From SIAQ01 sp964484265 (lineage in GTDB: Bacteria; Planctomycetota; Planctomycetia; Gemmatales; Gemmataceae): 64,000 nucleotides of DNA. Shown in pieces: positions 23,893-32,275 of this stretch. Below the pieces are notes generated by a model that was not told the origin of the DNA, did not search any database, and worked only from the letters and a program-made list of their open reading frames with translations. Made by a program: the position numbers and the translations under genes. The stretch covers positions 1-64,000 of the forward strand of contig CAZAFH010000018.1 of NCBI GenBank assembly GCA_964484265.1. The letters are read 5' to 3'. The first letter of the stretch is position 1, and every line of letters starts with the position of its first letter.

Positions 23893-26235
23893 TTAGAACG
23901 TCACGCCCAGCGAGGCGCGAACGTTGAACGGCGTTCCAGGAAGGATCGTGGTATTGTCGTAGGAGCCGCTGAAGTATTCGCGGTTGCCGAGGTTTTCCAT
24001 GTAGACCGATGCATTCCAACGGCCGCGTTTGTAGAACACGCCGGCGTCCCAGCGCGTGTAACTCGGGAGCGAGAAAGTGTTGTCGAGATCGCCCATGCGG
24101 TCGCCGACATAGACCAGGCCCAGGCCGACGCCAAAGGTGTGGCGTTCGTTGTCGATGAGGTTGTAGCGCGTCCAGATGTTGAAGGTGTTGTAGGGCACGT
24201 TTCGGAACAGGTTGCCTGACTTGATGGCGGAATCGGTGCTGGCGCCGGCGATGATGCGTGAATCCGTGTAAGCGTAGGTGCCGATGACGCTCCAGAGTTC
24301 GGTAAGTTTGCCGATGACGCTGAATTCGGCGCCGGTGCTGCGAATCTCGCCAAGCTGCGTGTTGGTTATCAGGCTTTCCTGAGCGATGACGTTTTGTTTG
24401 GTGGTGATATAGCCAGCGCCTTGAATGGTCAGCCATTTTTCGAACAGATCGAGCTTGGCGCCGATTTCATAGCTCGTGCCGGTTTCGGGTTTCAACGGCG
24501 TCGGGGTCGTGAACAAGCCGGTCAACGGCGGATCGAACGATTGCGTGTAGGCGCCATAGAGCGCCAGCGTTTCCGGTATCGGCTGGTACACGATACCAAC
24601 GCGTGGCGAAATGCGATAGTCCACGCGATCGTTGCGAATATTGGGGAAGCTGCCGCTCGACAGGCCGAAGTTTGCAAAGGTGGCCGAGTTATTGACGCGT
24701 GAATTGACGGCATCGTAGCGGAAGCCGGCCAAGAACTTCCATTTTTCGTTCAACTCCATGGCATCGGACAGATACACGCCATAGCGTTCCTGATCGATGA
24801 AGGCGGCGCTGGAGCCGGGCAGCGGAATATTGCCGACCTGATTATAAACAGGATTCGCGAAGTTGAAAATATTTGCCGCCGGAATCGGCGCAGCCGCACC
24901 GAAGGGAACGCCGCCCGTGGGATCGGAATTGCGGCCGCGGAAATCTGAGTGATACCAGCCCACTTCAGCGCCGACAACTACGTTGTGCTTGAGCAACACG
25001 CCATCGAATTTGGCGTTGAGTTCGCCTCGCAAATCGTAAAAATGCTCATCAAGGTGGAATGTTCGGGTTTGGCGGAGAATCTCTGTCGCGCCGAGCTTCG
25101 GTAACCCGAAACGCGGAGCGATGCCGTTGTTGAAGCTGTTCGTCGAGCTGATACTCGGCATCGTACCGTACATGTCGGTCGTGTAGCTATCCGTGAAGAA
25201 GGAGATTCGGCCCGACAGATTCTCGTCGAACCGGCGATCCAGGGAAATGTACGTCTTGTAGTCGGCCACGCTTATGCGATCGCCAGGCTCATTGAACGAA
25301 CGATTGATCGGCCCCTGAAATTGTTTGTTGAAATAGATCAATCCTGTGTCGAGATTACGCCGCGAGTCCTGATAGGAGCCTTCCAACGTCAGTACGGTGT
25401 CTGGATCAATGAGGAACTGAAAGACGGGCGCCGCAATCGTACGCTGTTCCCAACCAAAATCACGGAAGCTATCCGATTGCTGATACGCAGCATTGGCGCG
25501 GTACAGAAATCGGCCTTCGACATCGATCGGCCCAGTGCTATCGACGGCAATGCGCGAGAGATTGTAACTGCCGAACGTATACTCGACATTATTGTACGGC
25601 GTGGCCAATGGCTTCTTGGTGATGAAGTTGATCAGACCGGCTGGCGAGACAGCGCCATAGAGTACCGATGCAGGTCCGGACATGACTTCGACGCGTTCGA
25701 TGTTGGCGAAATCGCGGCGGGCGTAGCTTGGATCGGTGAAGCCGTTCCAGCGGAAGTCGCGCGAGCCAACCTCGAAGCCGCGGAGGATGAATGCCGTACC
25801 GCGAAGGTTGCCGAAATCGCTCTGCTTGTTGGCGCCGGGAATGTTGCGCAAAAGATCGTCAACGTTCAGGATGGATTGATCTTTGATGATGTCCTTCGGG
25901 ATTACGGTGATGGCGCCGGGATAGTCGATGAGCGGCATATCGACTTTCGAGCCGGTGCTGGCCGAACCGGCGCGGTAACCGTCCACGGGCGGACTGCCAA
26001 AGACGCCGCCGTTCAGGATCGGATTGCCCAGCGTTGGCACATCGGGCGGCAGCGGTTCCGGCGCGGGCGTCGTCGGCGTCGTGGGCGTGCCTTCGACCTT
26101 CGTCGGCGGCAGAACCGGCGGCTTCTTATCGTCCTTCTTCTCCTGGCCCGCCGCACCACCCATGACGAGCGAACCCGTCGTGACGGCAAACGCCAATGCC
26201 ATCGATAGCCATTTCTTCGTCATCCTGACTTTCAT
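23893..26235 (-). CDS. TonB-dependent outer-membrane receptor, siderophore type
   Basis: A protein of 780 aa from the ATG at 26235, chosen because it opens with a signal peptide (MTKKWLSMALAFAVTTGSLVMGG) and has GAGGG upstream. A Pro-rich spacer precedes the plug domain (GAITVIPKDIIKDQSILNVD, LRGFEVGSRDFRWNG, VEVMSGPASVLYG). The beta-barrel follows and ends in an aromatic residue (VRASLGVTF). The plug and barrel pattern is that of TonB-dependent siderophore receptors. It imports a chelate powered by TonB/ExbBD, which lie in the same block. The nature of the ligand is unknown. Confidence 0.92.
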   Translation of the reverse strand: MKVRMTKKWLSMALAFAVTTGSLVMGGAAGQEKKDDKKPPVLPPTKVEGTPTTPTTPAPEPLPPDVPTLGNPILNGGVFGSPPVDGYRAGSASTGSKVDMPLIDYPGAITVIPKDIIKDQSILNVDDLLRNIPGANKQSDFGNLRGTAFILRGFEVGSRDFRWNGFTDPSYARRDFANIERVEVMSGPASVLYGAVSPAGLINFITKKPLATPYNNVEYTFGSYNLSRIAVDSTGPIDVEGRFLYRANAAYQQSDSFRDFGWEQRTIAAPVFQFLIDPDTVLTLEGSYQDSRRNLDTGLIYFNKQFQGPINRSFNEPGDRISVADYKTYISLDRRFDENLSGRISFFTDSYTTDMYGTMPSISSTNSFNNGIAPRFGLPKLGATEILRQTRTFHLDEHFYDLRGELNAKFDGVLLKHNVVVGAEVGWYHSDFRGRNSDPTGGVPFGAAAPIPAANIFNFANPVYNQVGNIPLPGSSAAFIDQERYGVYLSDAMELNEKWKFLAGFRYDAVNSRVNNSATFANFGLSSGSFPNIRNDRVDYRISPRVGIVYQPIPETLALYGAYTQSFDPPLTGLFTTPTPLKPETGTSYEIGAKLDLFEKWLTIQGAGYITTKQNVIAQESLITNTQLGEIRSTGAEFSVIGKLTELWSVIGTYAYTDSRIIAGASTDSAIKSGNLFRNVPYNTFNIWTRYNLIDNERHTFGVGLGLVYVGDRMGDLDNTFSLPSYTRWDAGVFYKRGRWNASVYMENLGNREYFSGSYDNTTILPGTPFNVRASLGVTF

Positions 26236-26511
26236 GGAACCCTCGTGGTAATATGTGTGGCGTCGGCACATTCCGTTGGACCGGCGCGGTCTAGAAATCC
26301 CTTGGTGACATGGTTGTCTCTGCATGTTAGAATCGGAATCGGCAGAATAACCGGGCGAAACGTTCTTGAGTTATTTCGCCAATTCGTTCTGATCGATATT
26401 TGAATAACCGCTACACTCTAACAGTCATAAGAACGACAGAACCGAAAGTGGCTGAATAGGTAAACTTGCAAAATAATAGGCATCGATTTGATGTTACAAC
26501 GCGGCTACGCC
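26236..26511. other. Intergenic region upstream of the receptor gene
   Basis: About 275 bp, AT-rich in the middle, presumably holding the receptor promoter on the minus strand. No Fur-box-like palindrome (GATAATGATAATCATTATC type) was seen. No gene. Confidence 0.4.
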
Positions 26512-27771
26512 TTACCACGATTTCCTCGGCAATGCAGTCCACCAGCAACCGATCGCCAGGCCGAACGCCAGCGGCGCCATGCCCAGGAACATGGGTAGAT
26601 ACGACCCCGCGTAATCTCGGCAAGCGCCAAACAGCAGCGGTCCGATCGCCGACGCGAACACCGTGAGCATCTGCGCAATGCCCTGAATGCGGCCCACTTC
26701 GCGGCGCCCGAAGACCTGGCCCCAGATCGAGAAAAACACCAGCGCCACGACGCCGCCGGATATGCTCATCGCGATAGCATAGAGGTACGCGTGCCAGGCC
26801 TCGCGGACCAACGGCAACATCAAAAGCGCACCCATCAATACGGCCATCGAAAGCGCCAGCATTCGATTGATCGCCCAGTAGCCCGATAGCCAGGCAGCAC
26901 CAAATTTGCTGCCCAGGCCCGCGATGAACGAAATCAGCAGCGCATCGTGGTATGCCGTCCGTGCGATGTTGTTGTCCTGGAATATTTCTTCGTTGAAGAG
27001 AAAGATGCCTGAAGAAATCAGTCCGTAGAACGACACCGCCAACGAGAAGACCCAGAACGCCGGCGTCCGCAATGCATCGCCAAGTGACTCGCCTTCCAAC
27101 TCACCCGGCTGGGCTTTCTCTCCATCGCGGGAACCATTGGCGGCTTCCACCGGCACGCTGCGTGTGAAGATCAGGCTCAACGGTGCAAGCCCCGCCAGCA
27201 ACGTCCAACCGATGGCCGCCAACGTTTGCCGCCAATCCCAGTCCGACGCCAGAGCAAGACTCACGAGCTTGGTGATGGCAGCGAATACCAGCCCCATCAG
27301 TACGGAGTAAACCGCCATGGCCAAGCCCAGACTGCGACCGGGAAACCACTTCGCCACCAGGGTGATGCTGACTACCGATAGCGCGCTCTGTCCAAGCCCG
27401 CGTGTCAGGATCAACGCCGCGAAGAACTCCGGCCAATCGCTCGCCTGACTCATCCACACGACCGATGCGCCGAAGGAGACATAGATCGCCGTCAGTACGA
27501 GCCGGCTGCCGAGACGGTCGATCATCCAGCCGATGGGCAGGCAGAATAGCGCGCCGAGGAGAGTCGCCCAAAGGTTCAGCGAGCCGTAAAACGCTCGCTG
27601 TTCCGTCAAGCCGAAGTCGCCCAGGATCGCCTGCGTGAACATGCCCAGGCCATGCGTGCGGCCCGGAAATGTCGCCCCCATGGCGATGGCCGCGATGACG
27701 ACATTGACCCAGCCATAATGCAACCAGGCACGGCGAATATCGACATCGCGTTCGGCGACGGTTGTGGTCAT
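26512..27771 (-). CDS. MFS transporter, OFA/monocarboxylate-like (copy 1)
   Basis: A protein of 419 aa from the ATG at 27771; the longer frame runs through repeat DNA and is discarded. Twelve hydrophobic segments are readable. The start LHYGWVNVVIAAIAMGATFPGRTHGLGMF and the motif-A-like loop GWMIDRLGSRLVL mark it as an MFS member of the oxalate/formate or monocarboxylate type. It is about as long as its paralogue at 33319-34569 and shares the N-terminal words. Direction and substrate are unknown. The position between a TonB receptor and VOC enzymes suggests transport of the chelate or its product. Confidence 0.88.
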   Translation of the reverse strand: MTTTVAERDVDIRRAWLHYGWVNVVIAAIAMGATFPGRTHGLGMFTQAILGDFGLTEQRAFYGSLNLWATLLGALFCLPIGWMIDRLGSRLVLTAIYVSFGASVVWMSQASDWPEFFAALILTRGLGQSALSVVSITLVAKWFPGRSLGLAMAVYSVLMGLVFAAITKLVSLALASDWDWRQTLAAIGWTLLAGLAPLSLIFTRSVPVEAANGSRDGEKAQPGELEGESLGDALRTPAFWVFSLAVSFYGLISSGIFLFNEEIFQDNNIARTAYHDALLISFIAGLGSKFGAAWLSGYWAINRMLALSMAVLMGALLMLPLVREAWHAYLYAIAMSISGGVVALVFFSIWGQVFGRREVGRIQGIAQMLTVFASAIGPLLFGACRDYAGSYLPMFLGMAPLAFGLAIGCWWTALPRKSW

Positions 27772-27869
27772 AGTTCTTGTTTCTTTCCCACTAGCAAAAA
27801 AGAAAGAAAGCGGTGTCAAGCCACCGCAGTCCAAAGTACTTTCGGCGATACTTATCGCACTTAAGTCCG

Positions 27870-27910
27870 AAGCGCAAGCGAGAGATTTTTGGATTCCCTC
27901 GCTTGCGCTT
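27870..27910. repeat. Hairpin with T-run, CTCGCTTGCGCTT
   Basis: Perfect 13-bp arms (27870-27882 and 27898-27910) followed on the plus strand by TTT. It could be a terminator on either strand or part of a palindromic repeat. No plus-strand gene ends here. Confidence 0.6.
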
Positions 27911-27942
27911 TTTGAAGTTGCGTATTTTGAAGCACTGAAAGT

Positions 27943-28055
27943 GCGAAAGCCAATAGCCAGGGCCGCAAGGCCCTGGAATTGATCGCGCTGTCGCAAAGAG
28001 CCGCGAAGCGGCGATAGATTTCCAGGGCCTTGCGGCCCTGGCTATTGGCTTTCGC
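27943..28055. repeat. Perfect 36-bp inverted repeat
   Basis: Arms 27943-27978 and 28020-28055 match exactly. Each arm contains its own palindrome (CCAGGGCC-GCAA-GGCCCTGG). It lies between the TPR and MFS genes. Confidence 0.85.
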
Positions 28056-28116
28056 CGCTCCGCGGCTTAAATGCGCAGCTTCAAAACTTACGCTTCGGGC
28101 TCAGGATTCAATCCAA

Positions 28117-29805
28117 CTATTGACCCGTCAAAATCTGAATGCGCTTGGAAGCATGAGCCGCCAGCGAGTGGGTGGGATGCTTTTTGACTAAATCCTGATA
28201 TGCGGCGAGCGCCTTCGTATCGGCGCCAAGCGATTCCCAGGCGACGCCGATACTGAACATCGCGATCGGGGTCTGCTCGCTCTTCGGGTGCTCATCGCGA
28301 AGCTTCTCGTAATACCCAATCGCTTCCTTGAATTTGCGCGACTTCATCGCAGAGAACCCGGCAATGTAGAGTGCCGGCGCTTGCAAATCCTTGGCGGCGG
28401 AATCGAGCACCCATCGGCTGCGCTTCGTTGCTGATTCGTAGTCGCCTGCATCGGCCTGATGGCGAGCCGTCTGCATCTGGGCGTTGGCGGTCCAGACGCT
28501 TTTCGGGAATCGTTCGACCATCTTTTCGGTCCACGCTGCCGCCGTCTTGAGGTCCCGCGTCCCGAGCACCGTGAACACGGCTTCGTAGAGCGGTTGGTCG
28601 CCGTCGGGACCGTAATCCTTCAGCTTGACGAACTCTGCAAAACGCCGGGCGGCTTCGTCCGGTTTTGTCTTGGCGTCCGCGCACCGCGCCCAGCCCCAGA
28701 GAGCCTCACGGCGTAGATCGTCCGAGAGTTGACGATCGAGTGCGGCCTTGAAATGCGGGTCAGCGCGATCCTGCTTGCCGGCCTTCACCAGCGCCCAGCC
28801 GAGGCGTACACGCAAATCCGCCTTGTCCGCTTCAGCGGGGTAATCGCGCAGCAGCGTCTCCCACGCTTCGACTGCCTTGGCGTGGTCGGCGAGTTGATTG
28901 AGCGTGTCGCCAGCGAGATGCAATCCGCGCGAGCGATATTGGCTCTTTGGATGCGCGTCGAGGAATTGCTTGACACGCCTGGCAGACTCGGCCAGGTCGC
29001 CGCGCAGGTTAGCCAACTCGGCCCAGCGGAAGTAGGCGTAATCGACGCCGGTGATCGATTTGAGGTCCTTGAGCGTGGCGAATTCCTTCTCCGCCTCGTT
29101 CCATTTCTTCAACTGATACTGGGCTTCCGCGAGGCCGAGCCTTGCTTCGCCTGCGGATCGATCGTTCGGATGATGTTGCAGGAAATCGGCATAACGCTTC
29201 GCTGCTTCAGACCAGTCCTGTGCGTCCTCCGCCATACTGCCGAGCGTGAGGCGAGTTGCCGAGAGGATGAGTTTGTCCGGCGGATTTTCGAGCAGGCCGA
29301 GCAGTCGTTTGTGTGCCTCTTCCTTCTGGCCAAGCGACAGTTCGGCGCGGGCGAGATAGTAACTGGCGAGAGCTTGCCGATCCCTGGGCGATTTAGGATC
29401 GGCAAGCACCGTTTGCAGTGCCTCCGCGGCCTGTTTGCGATGGTCCGCCTTCTTACTTTGATCCGCACGCCGCTGCCAGGCGAGAGCGAGATTCCAGCGT
29501 AGATTGTGGCCCGATTCGCCTTCGGGAAGTTTTTTCAAGGCGATGCCGAACGCATCGATGGCAAACTCGAAATCGCCGGCCTCCAGCGCACAAGTTGCCA
29601 GTCCCTGATAGGCCAATCCGATGGCAGGATCAGCGGGATGAGCCTTCACGAACTGCTGCCACTTCTTCAGCGCCTCGGCGAATTTACCCGTGTTCTGCAA
29701 CTGGCCGGCGTCTTTGAAAAGCGCAGCGGCATCGGTTGCATCTTGCGCCATGAGCGGCAAAACTGCAGTAAACGAAATCAACAACGTCAGGCAGCATGTG
29801 AACAT
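28117..29805 (-). CDS. Exported TPR-repeat protein
   Basis: A protein of 562 aa from the ATG at 29805, which opens with a signal peptide (MFTCCLTLLISFTAVLPLMAQ). The remainder is TPR-type helix pairs, e.g. ALKKWQQFVKAHPADPAIGLAYQGLA, SEAAKRYADFLQHHPNDRSAGEARLGLAEA and KALAAYQDLVKKHP. It lies between the MFS and TonB genes. Periplasmic TPR proteins of this kind often work with TonB (the YbgF/CpoB type of partner), which is an inference from context. Confidence 0.85.
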   Translation of the reverse strand: MFTCCLTLLISFTAVLPLMAQDATDAAALFKDAGQLQNTGKFAEALKKWQQFVKAHPADPAIGLAYQGLATCALEAGDFEFAIDAFGIALKKLPEGESGHNLRWNLALAWQRRADQSKKADHRKQAAEALQTVLADPKSPRDRQALASYYLARAELSLGQKEEAHKRLLGLLENPPDKLILSATRLTLGSMAEDAQDWSEAAKRYADFLQHHPNDRSAGEARLGLAEAQYQLKKWNEAEKEFATLKDLKSITGVDYAYFRWAELANLRGDLAESARRVKQFLDAHPKSQYRSRGLHLAGDTLNQLADHAKAVEAWETLLRDYPAEADKADLRVRLGWALVKAGKQDRADPHFKAALDRQLSDDLRREALWGWARCADAKTKPDEAARRFAEFVKLKDYGPDGDQPLYEAVFTVLGTRDLKTAAAWTEKMVERFPKSVWTANAQMQTARHQADAGDYESATKRSRWVLDSAAKDLQAPALYIAGFSAMKSRKFKEAIGYYEKLRDEHPKSEQTPIAMFSIGVAWESLGADTKALAAYQDLVKKHPTHSLAAHASKRIQILTGQ

Positions 29806-29844
29806 ATACCTTGCGAGGAAGCGATTGACGCGATTGCGTACAAA

Positions 29845-29939
29845 TATTTCCGAGCCGCGACCGTGAGGGAGCGGCCAACAACAAATGATCCGGCACGGCA
29901 TCCAGGTGGCCGCTCCCTCACGGTCGCGGCTCGGAAATA
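29845..29939. repeat. Perfect 33-bp inverted repeat
   Basis: Arms 29845-29877 and 29907-29939 match exactly (word CCGAGCCGCGACCGTGAGGG). It lies between the TPR and TonB genes. In-frame translation through it gives spurious sequence, so it is not coding. Confidence 0.85.
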
Positions 29940-29999
29940 CTTCGATCTCACTTGTCGAAATTTGTATAGCAGGATGCATTTCGGCATTTCCAGTGGACA

Positions 30000-30995
30000 T
30001 CAGAATTGGCGGCGAATGGAAAACTCGATCGGCAACAACACCTCGAACGGCACCGCGCGGGTGCCTCGCCGTGCCGGCACGAACACCCAGCGGCGCACGG
30101 TCGTCAGGGCGGAATCGTCGAGAGACTTGACGCCGCTGGAGGAATAAATCGAAATTGCCGAAACCCGGCCTTCCACGCTGATCGTCACGCGCAACGTCAC
30201 GGTTCCTTCTTGCCGGGCGGACAGCGCATCGGCCGGATACGGCGGCGGCGGATTGATCGCCAGTTTCTGGGGCAAGTCATCGACCGCTCCCGCCGATTCC
30301 TGCGATCCGGGCGAGGCCCTCGAAGGAAGATCCGCAACCTTGGTGATCGCTTCCAACTTCGGCAATTCGATCGCTTGCGTCTTTGGCCGCGGCATCGATA
30401 TCGGTTTCGATGGATCGTGTTTCGCTTTGATATCCTTGATCGGCATGACGGTAGCCGATAGGTCCGCGAGCAGATCGGGCACAGCAACCGGCGTGGTCAT
30501 CCGGTGATCCGCCTTCAGCATCGGCATCGGCTCCGTCAGTACGCGCGGGCGTTCCACCGGGCGCTGGCTGGGAGCCGTCGCTTTCGCCCTTGGCGATGTC
30601 GTCGTCAAGCGAGGTTGAACGTCTGCAAGCAAATCCGGAATCTCCGTCGGCGTTGCGATTTTCGTCTCCGAAGTCAGAAGCGGCGTCGGATCGAGCTCGC
30701 GCGGGCGCTCCACCGGGCGCTGCGTCGGCTTCGCCAGGGCAGGATCCGCCAACGGCGACGGGTTGATCGGTTGATCCAGAACGGGTAGTTCAGCCAGTAA
30801 GTCCGTCGGCTTCTCCGTCGGCTGCGGTCGCGAATGTACACTGGCGACAAGCCGAATCGACGCCACTCCAGGCTGCGGCGGAACCAATTGCGGCGGTGTG
30901 TCGGCCTCGGCGCCCAGGAAAACGAACGCCGACCCATGCACGAGTACGCTCAACACGAGCATGATCGGAAACACGGGTAGTTCGAACCGAAGCAT
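30000..30995 (-). CDS. tonB: TonB energy transducer
   Basis: A protein of 331 aa with an N-terminal membrane anchor (LPVFPIMLVLSVLVHGSAFVFLG), a long Pro/Thr-rich periplasmic linker containing two QRPVERPR words, and a TonB C-terminal domain (PPPPYPADALSARQEGTVTLRVTISVEGRV...LDDSALTTVRRWVFVPA). It couples the ExbBD proton channel to the receptor. It is part of the same minus-strand block but lies 6 kb from exbB. Confidence 0.9.
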   Translation of the reverse strand: MLRFELPVFPIMLVLSVLVHGSAFVFLGAEADTPPQLVPPQPGVASIRLVASVHSRPQPTEKPTDLLAELPVLDQPINPSPLADPALAKPTQRPVERPRELDPTPLLTSETKIATPTEIPDLLADVQPRLTTTSPRAKATAPSQRPVERPRVLTEPMPMLKADHRMTTPVAVPDLLADLSATVMPIKDIKAKHDPSKPISMPRPKTQAIELPKLEAITKVADLPSRASPGSQESAGAVDDLPQKLAINPPPPYPADALSARQEGTVTLRVTISVEGRVSAISIYSSSGVKSLDDSALTTVRRWVFVPARRGTRAVPFEVLLPIEFSIRRQF

Positions 30996-31020
30996 CGGAT
31001 CAGCACCGCCAAGAGTCTTT

Positions 31021-31074
31021 CCGCTTGCGGCTTAGCGCTCAATAGGCACAGGCGGAGCGCAAAGCCGCAAGCGG
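31021..31074. repeat. CCGCTTGCGGCTTAGCG palindrome, copy 2
   Basis: Arms 31021-31037 and 31058-31074 with one mismatch (CGCAAAG instead of CGCTAAG). It lies upstream of tonB. Confidence 0.8.
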
Positions 31075-31177
31075 CAAATGCGATTCAGGACGCGAATAAG
31101 CTTCACGCAAACATTAATAAGAATATACGAATGTTTGGCCGTATCAAGCCCGGCCTTTGAAGTTTGAATCATGGCGC

Positions 31178-32188
31178 TCATGGCAGGAACACAAATTGGT
31201 CCGCCGTCGCGCTGCCCCGCAGGCTGGCACACGTTCGCGCGTTGACCGTGACGCGCTCGCCGCGACGGTAACAGACGCCATCGTCGTCGGTGACTTCATC
31301 GAACGGGCCGCGATAGAGGACTTCGTGAATCGAGTCGAGACCGACCGGTTCAGGCCGCGTCCCAACTAGAAGAATTTCGCGCAATTCCATTCCGGGTGCG
31401 GTCAGGCAGATGCCATCGAATTTTTCCAGCGTGAGGTTCTCGAATCCCGCCTGGTGAAGATCGGCGACCATCTCGCGGTGAGTCGGCACATGCTTGACAA
31501 ACGCCGCCACGCCTGGAAACGCCGGGACGCCCGGAAACGGACGATCGCCGCACATGCCGTGGACCGCAAGCGTGCCGCCGGGTCGCAGGACGCGGAGGAT
31601 CTCGCTCAGGAGTTGCGTCTTGACCGAGGCATCCATGCTTGCATTGAATGTCCCTTCGAGACGCACCTCATCGAGGCCGCCGTCGGCGAAATCGAGGCGA
31701 GCCGGAATCGGATCGGTGAGCGGATTCGTCCAGACTTTCGGTTCCGGCTTCTTCCAAACCTTCGTGCTGGCGGCGTCTTCAAAACCCGAATGGTCGAGAT
31801 CTTCGTGAAAGATGTAAAGCTCCCACAAATGTTTGTCGGGATCGGTCACCCAGAATTTCGTTTGCAGGGCGTAGCAGCATTCGACGCCTTCCTGGCGTTG
31901 CGTGGCAATGCCGCCCTCTTCCAGGCGGCGCTGCAAATCGACAAGCGAGACCTGATCGGGCAGCCGAAAGCCGAGGTGATTCACGGTGCTTCCCGGCTTG
32001 CGCGGCGGCCCTTGCGTCAGCGTCAACACGAGCGGCGGCTTATCCGTCTCAATGCGCGCCGACGTGGCCGAGGTCTGCACCGGTTCGCTATTCAGCAGCA
32101 GCCGATAGAACCGCAAAGCACGCGGCAAGTCGGCCACGTGCAGCGCGATTTGAAACTTGGTCGTCGCTTCGATGGTTTGGGTTGGCAT
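31178..32188 (-). CDS. ArsI-like VOC domain fused to a half-methyltransferase (paralogue A)
   Basis: A protein of 336 aa from the ATG at 32188; the longer frame begins inside repeat DNA. Residues about 12-130 are a VOC (glyoxalase/bleomycin-resistance) domain of the ArsI/CadI branch. Metal ligands Q13, H71 (NHLGF) and E123 (WELYI) and the vicinal pair C104-C105 (VECCYA) match the ArsI C-As lyase pattern. Residues about 150-290 match only the C-terminal half of a SAM methyltransferase (RLDFADGGLDEVRL, EILRVLRPGGTLAVHG); the SAM-binding motif I half is absent. The tail VLYRGPFDEVTDDDG...RGERVTV resembles an extension seen in some ArsM-like proteins. Substrate is unknown. The paralogue follows upstream. 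Confidence 0.8.
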   Translation of the reverse strand: MPTQTIEATTKFQIALHVADLPRALRFYRLLLNSEPVQTSATSARIETDKPPLVLTLTQGPPRKPGSTVNHLGFRLPDQVSLVDLQRRLEEGGIATQRQEGVECCYALQTKFWVTDPDKHLWELYIFHEDLDHSGFEDAASTKVWKKPEPKVWTNPLTDPIPARLDFADGGLDEVRLEGTFNASMDASVKTQLLSEILRVLRPGGTLAVHGMCGDRPFPGVPAFPGVAAFVKHVPTHREMVADLHQAGFENLTLEKFDGICLTAPGMELREILLVGTRPEPVGLDSIHEVLYRGPFDEVTDDDGVCYRRGERVTVNARTCASLRGSATADQFVFLP

Positions 32189-32205
32189 GATTGTTCTCGG
32201 TTTTG

Positions 32206-32259
32206 CCGCTTGCGGCTTAGCGCTCATCTGGTACGAGCTGAGCGCTAAGCCGCAAGCGG
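32206..32259. repeat. CCGCTTGCGGCTTAGCG palindrome, copy 3
   Basis: Perfect 17-bp arms (32206-32222 and 32243-32259) between the two VOC-methyltransferase genes. Confidence 0.85.
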
Positions 32260-32275
32260 CAAATGCATGGGTTTT

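Noticed and set aside
27772..27996. N-terminal extension of the first MFS protein
   Set aside because: The added residues come from repeat DNA; the ATG at 27771 starts at the conserved MFS N-terminus.
29806..30000. N-terminal extension of the exported TPR protein
   Set aside because: It translates the 33-bp inverted repeat; the ATG at 29805 begins with a proper signal peptide.
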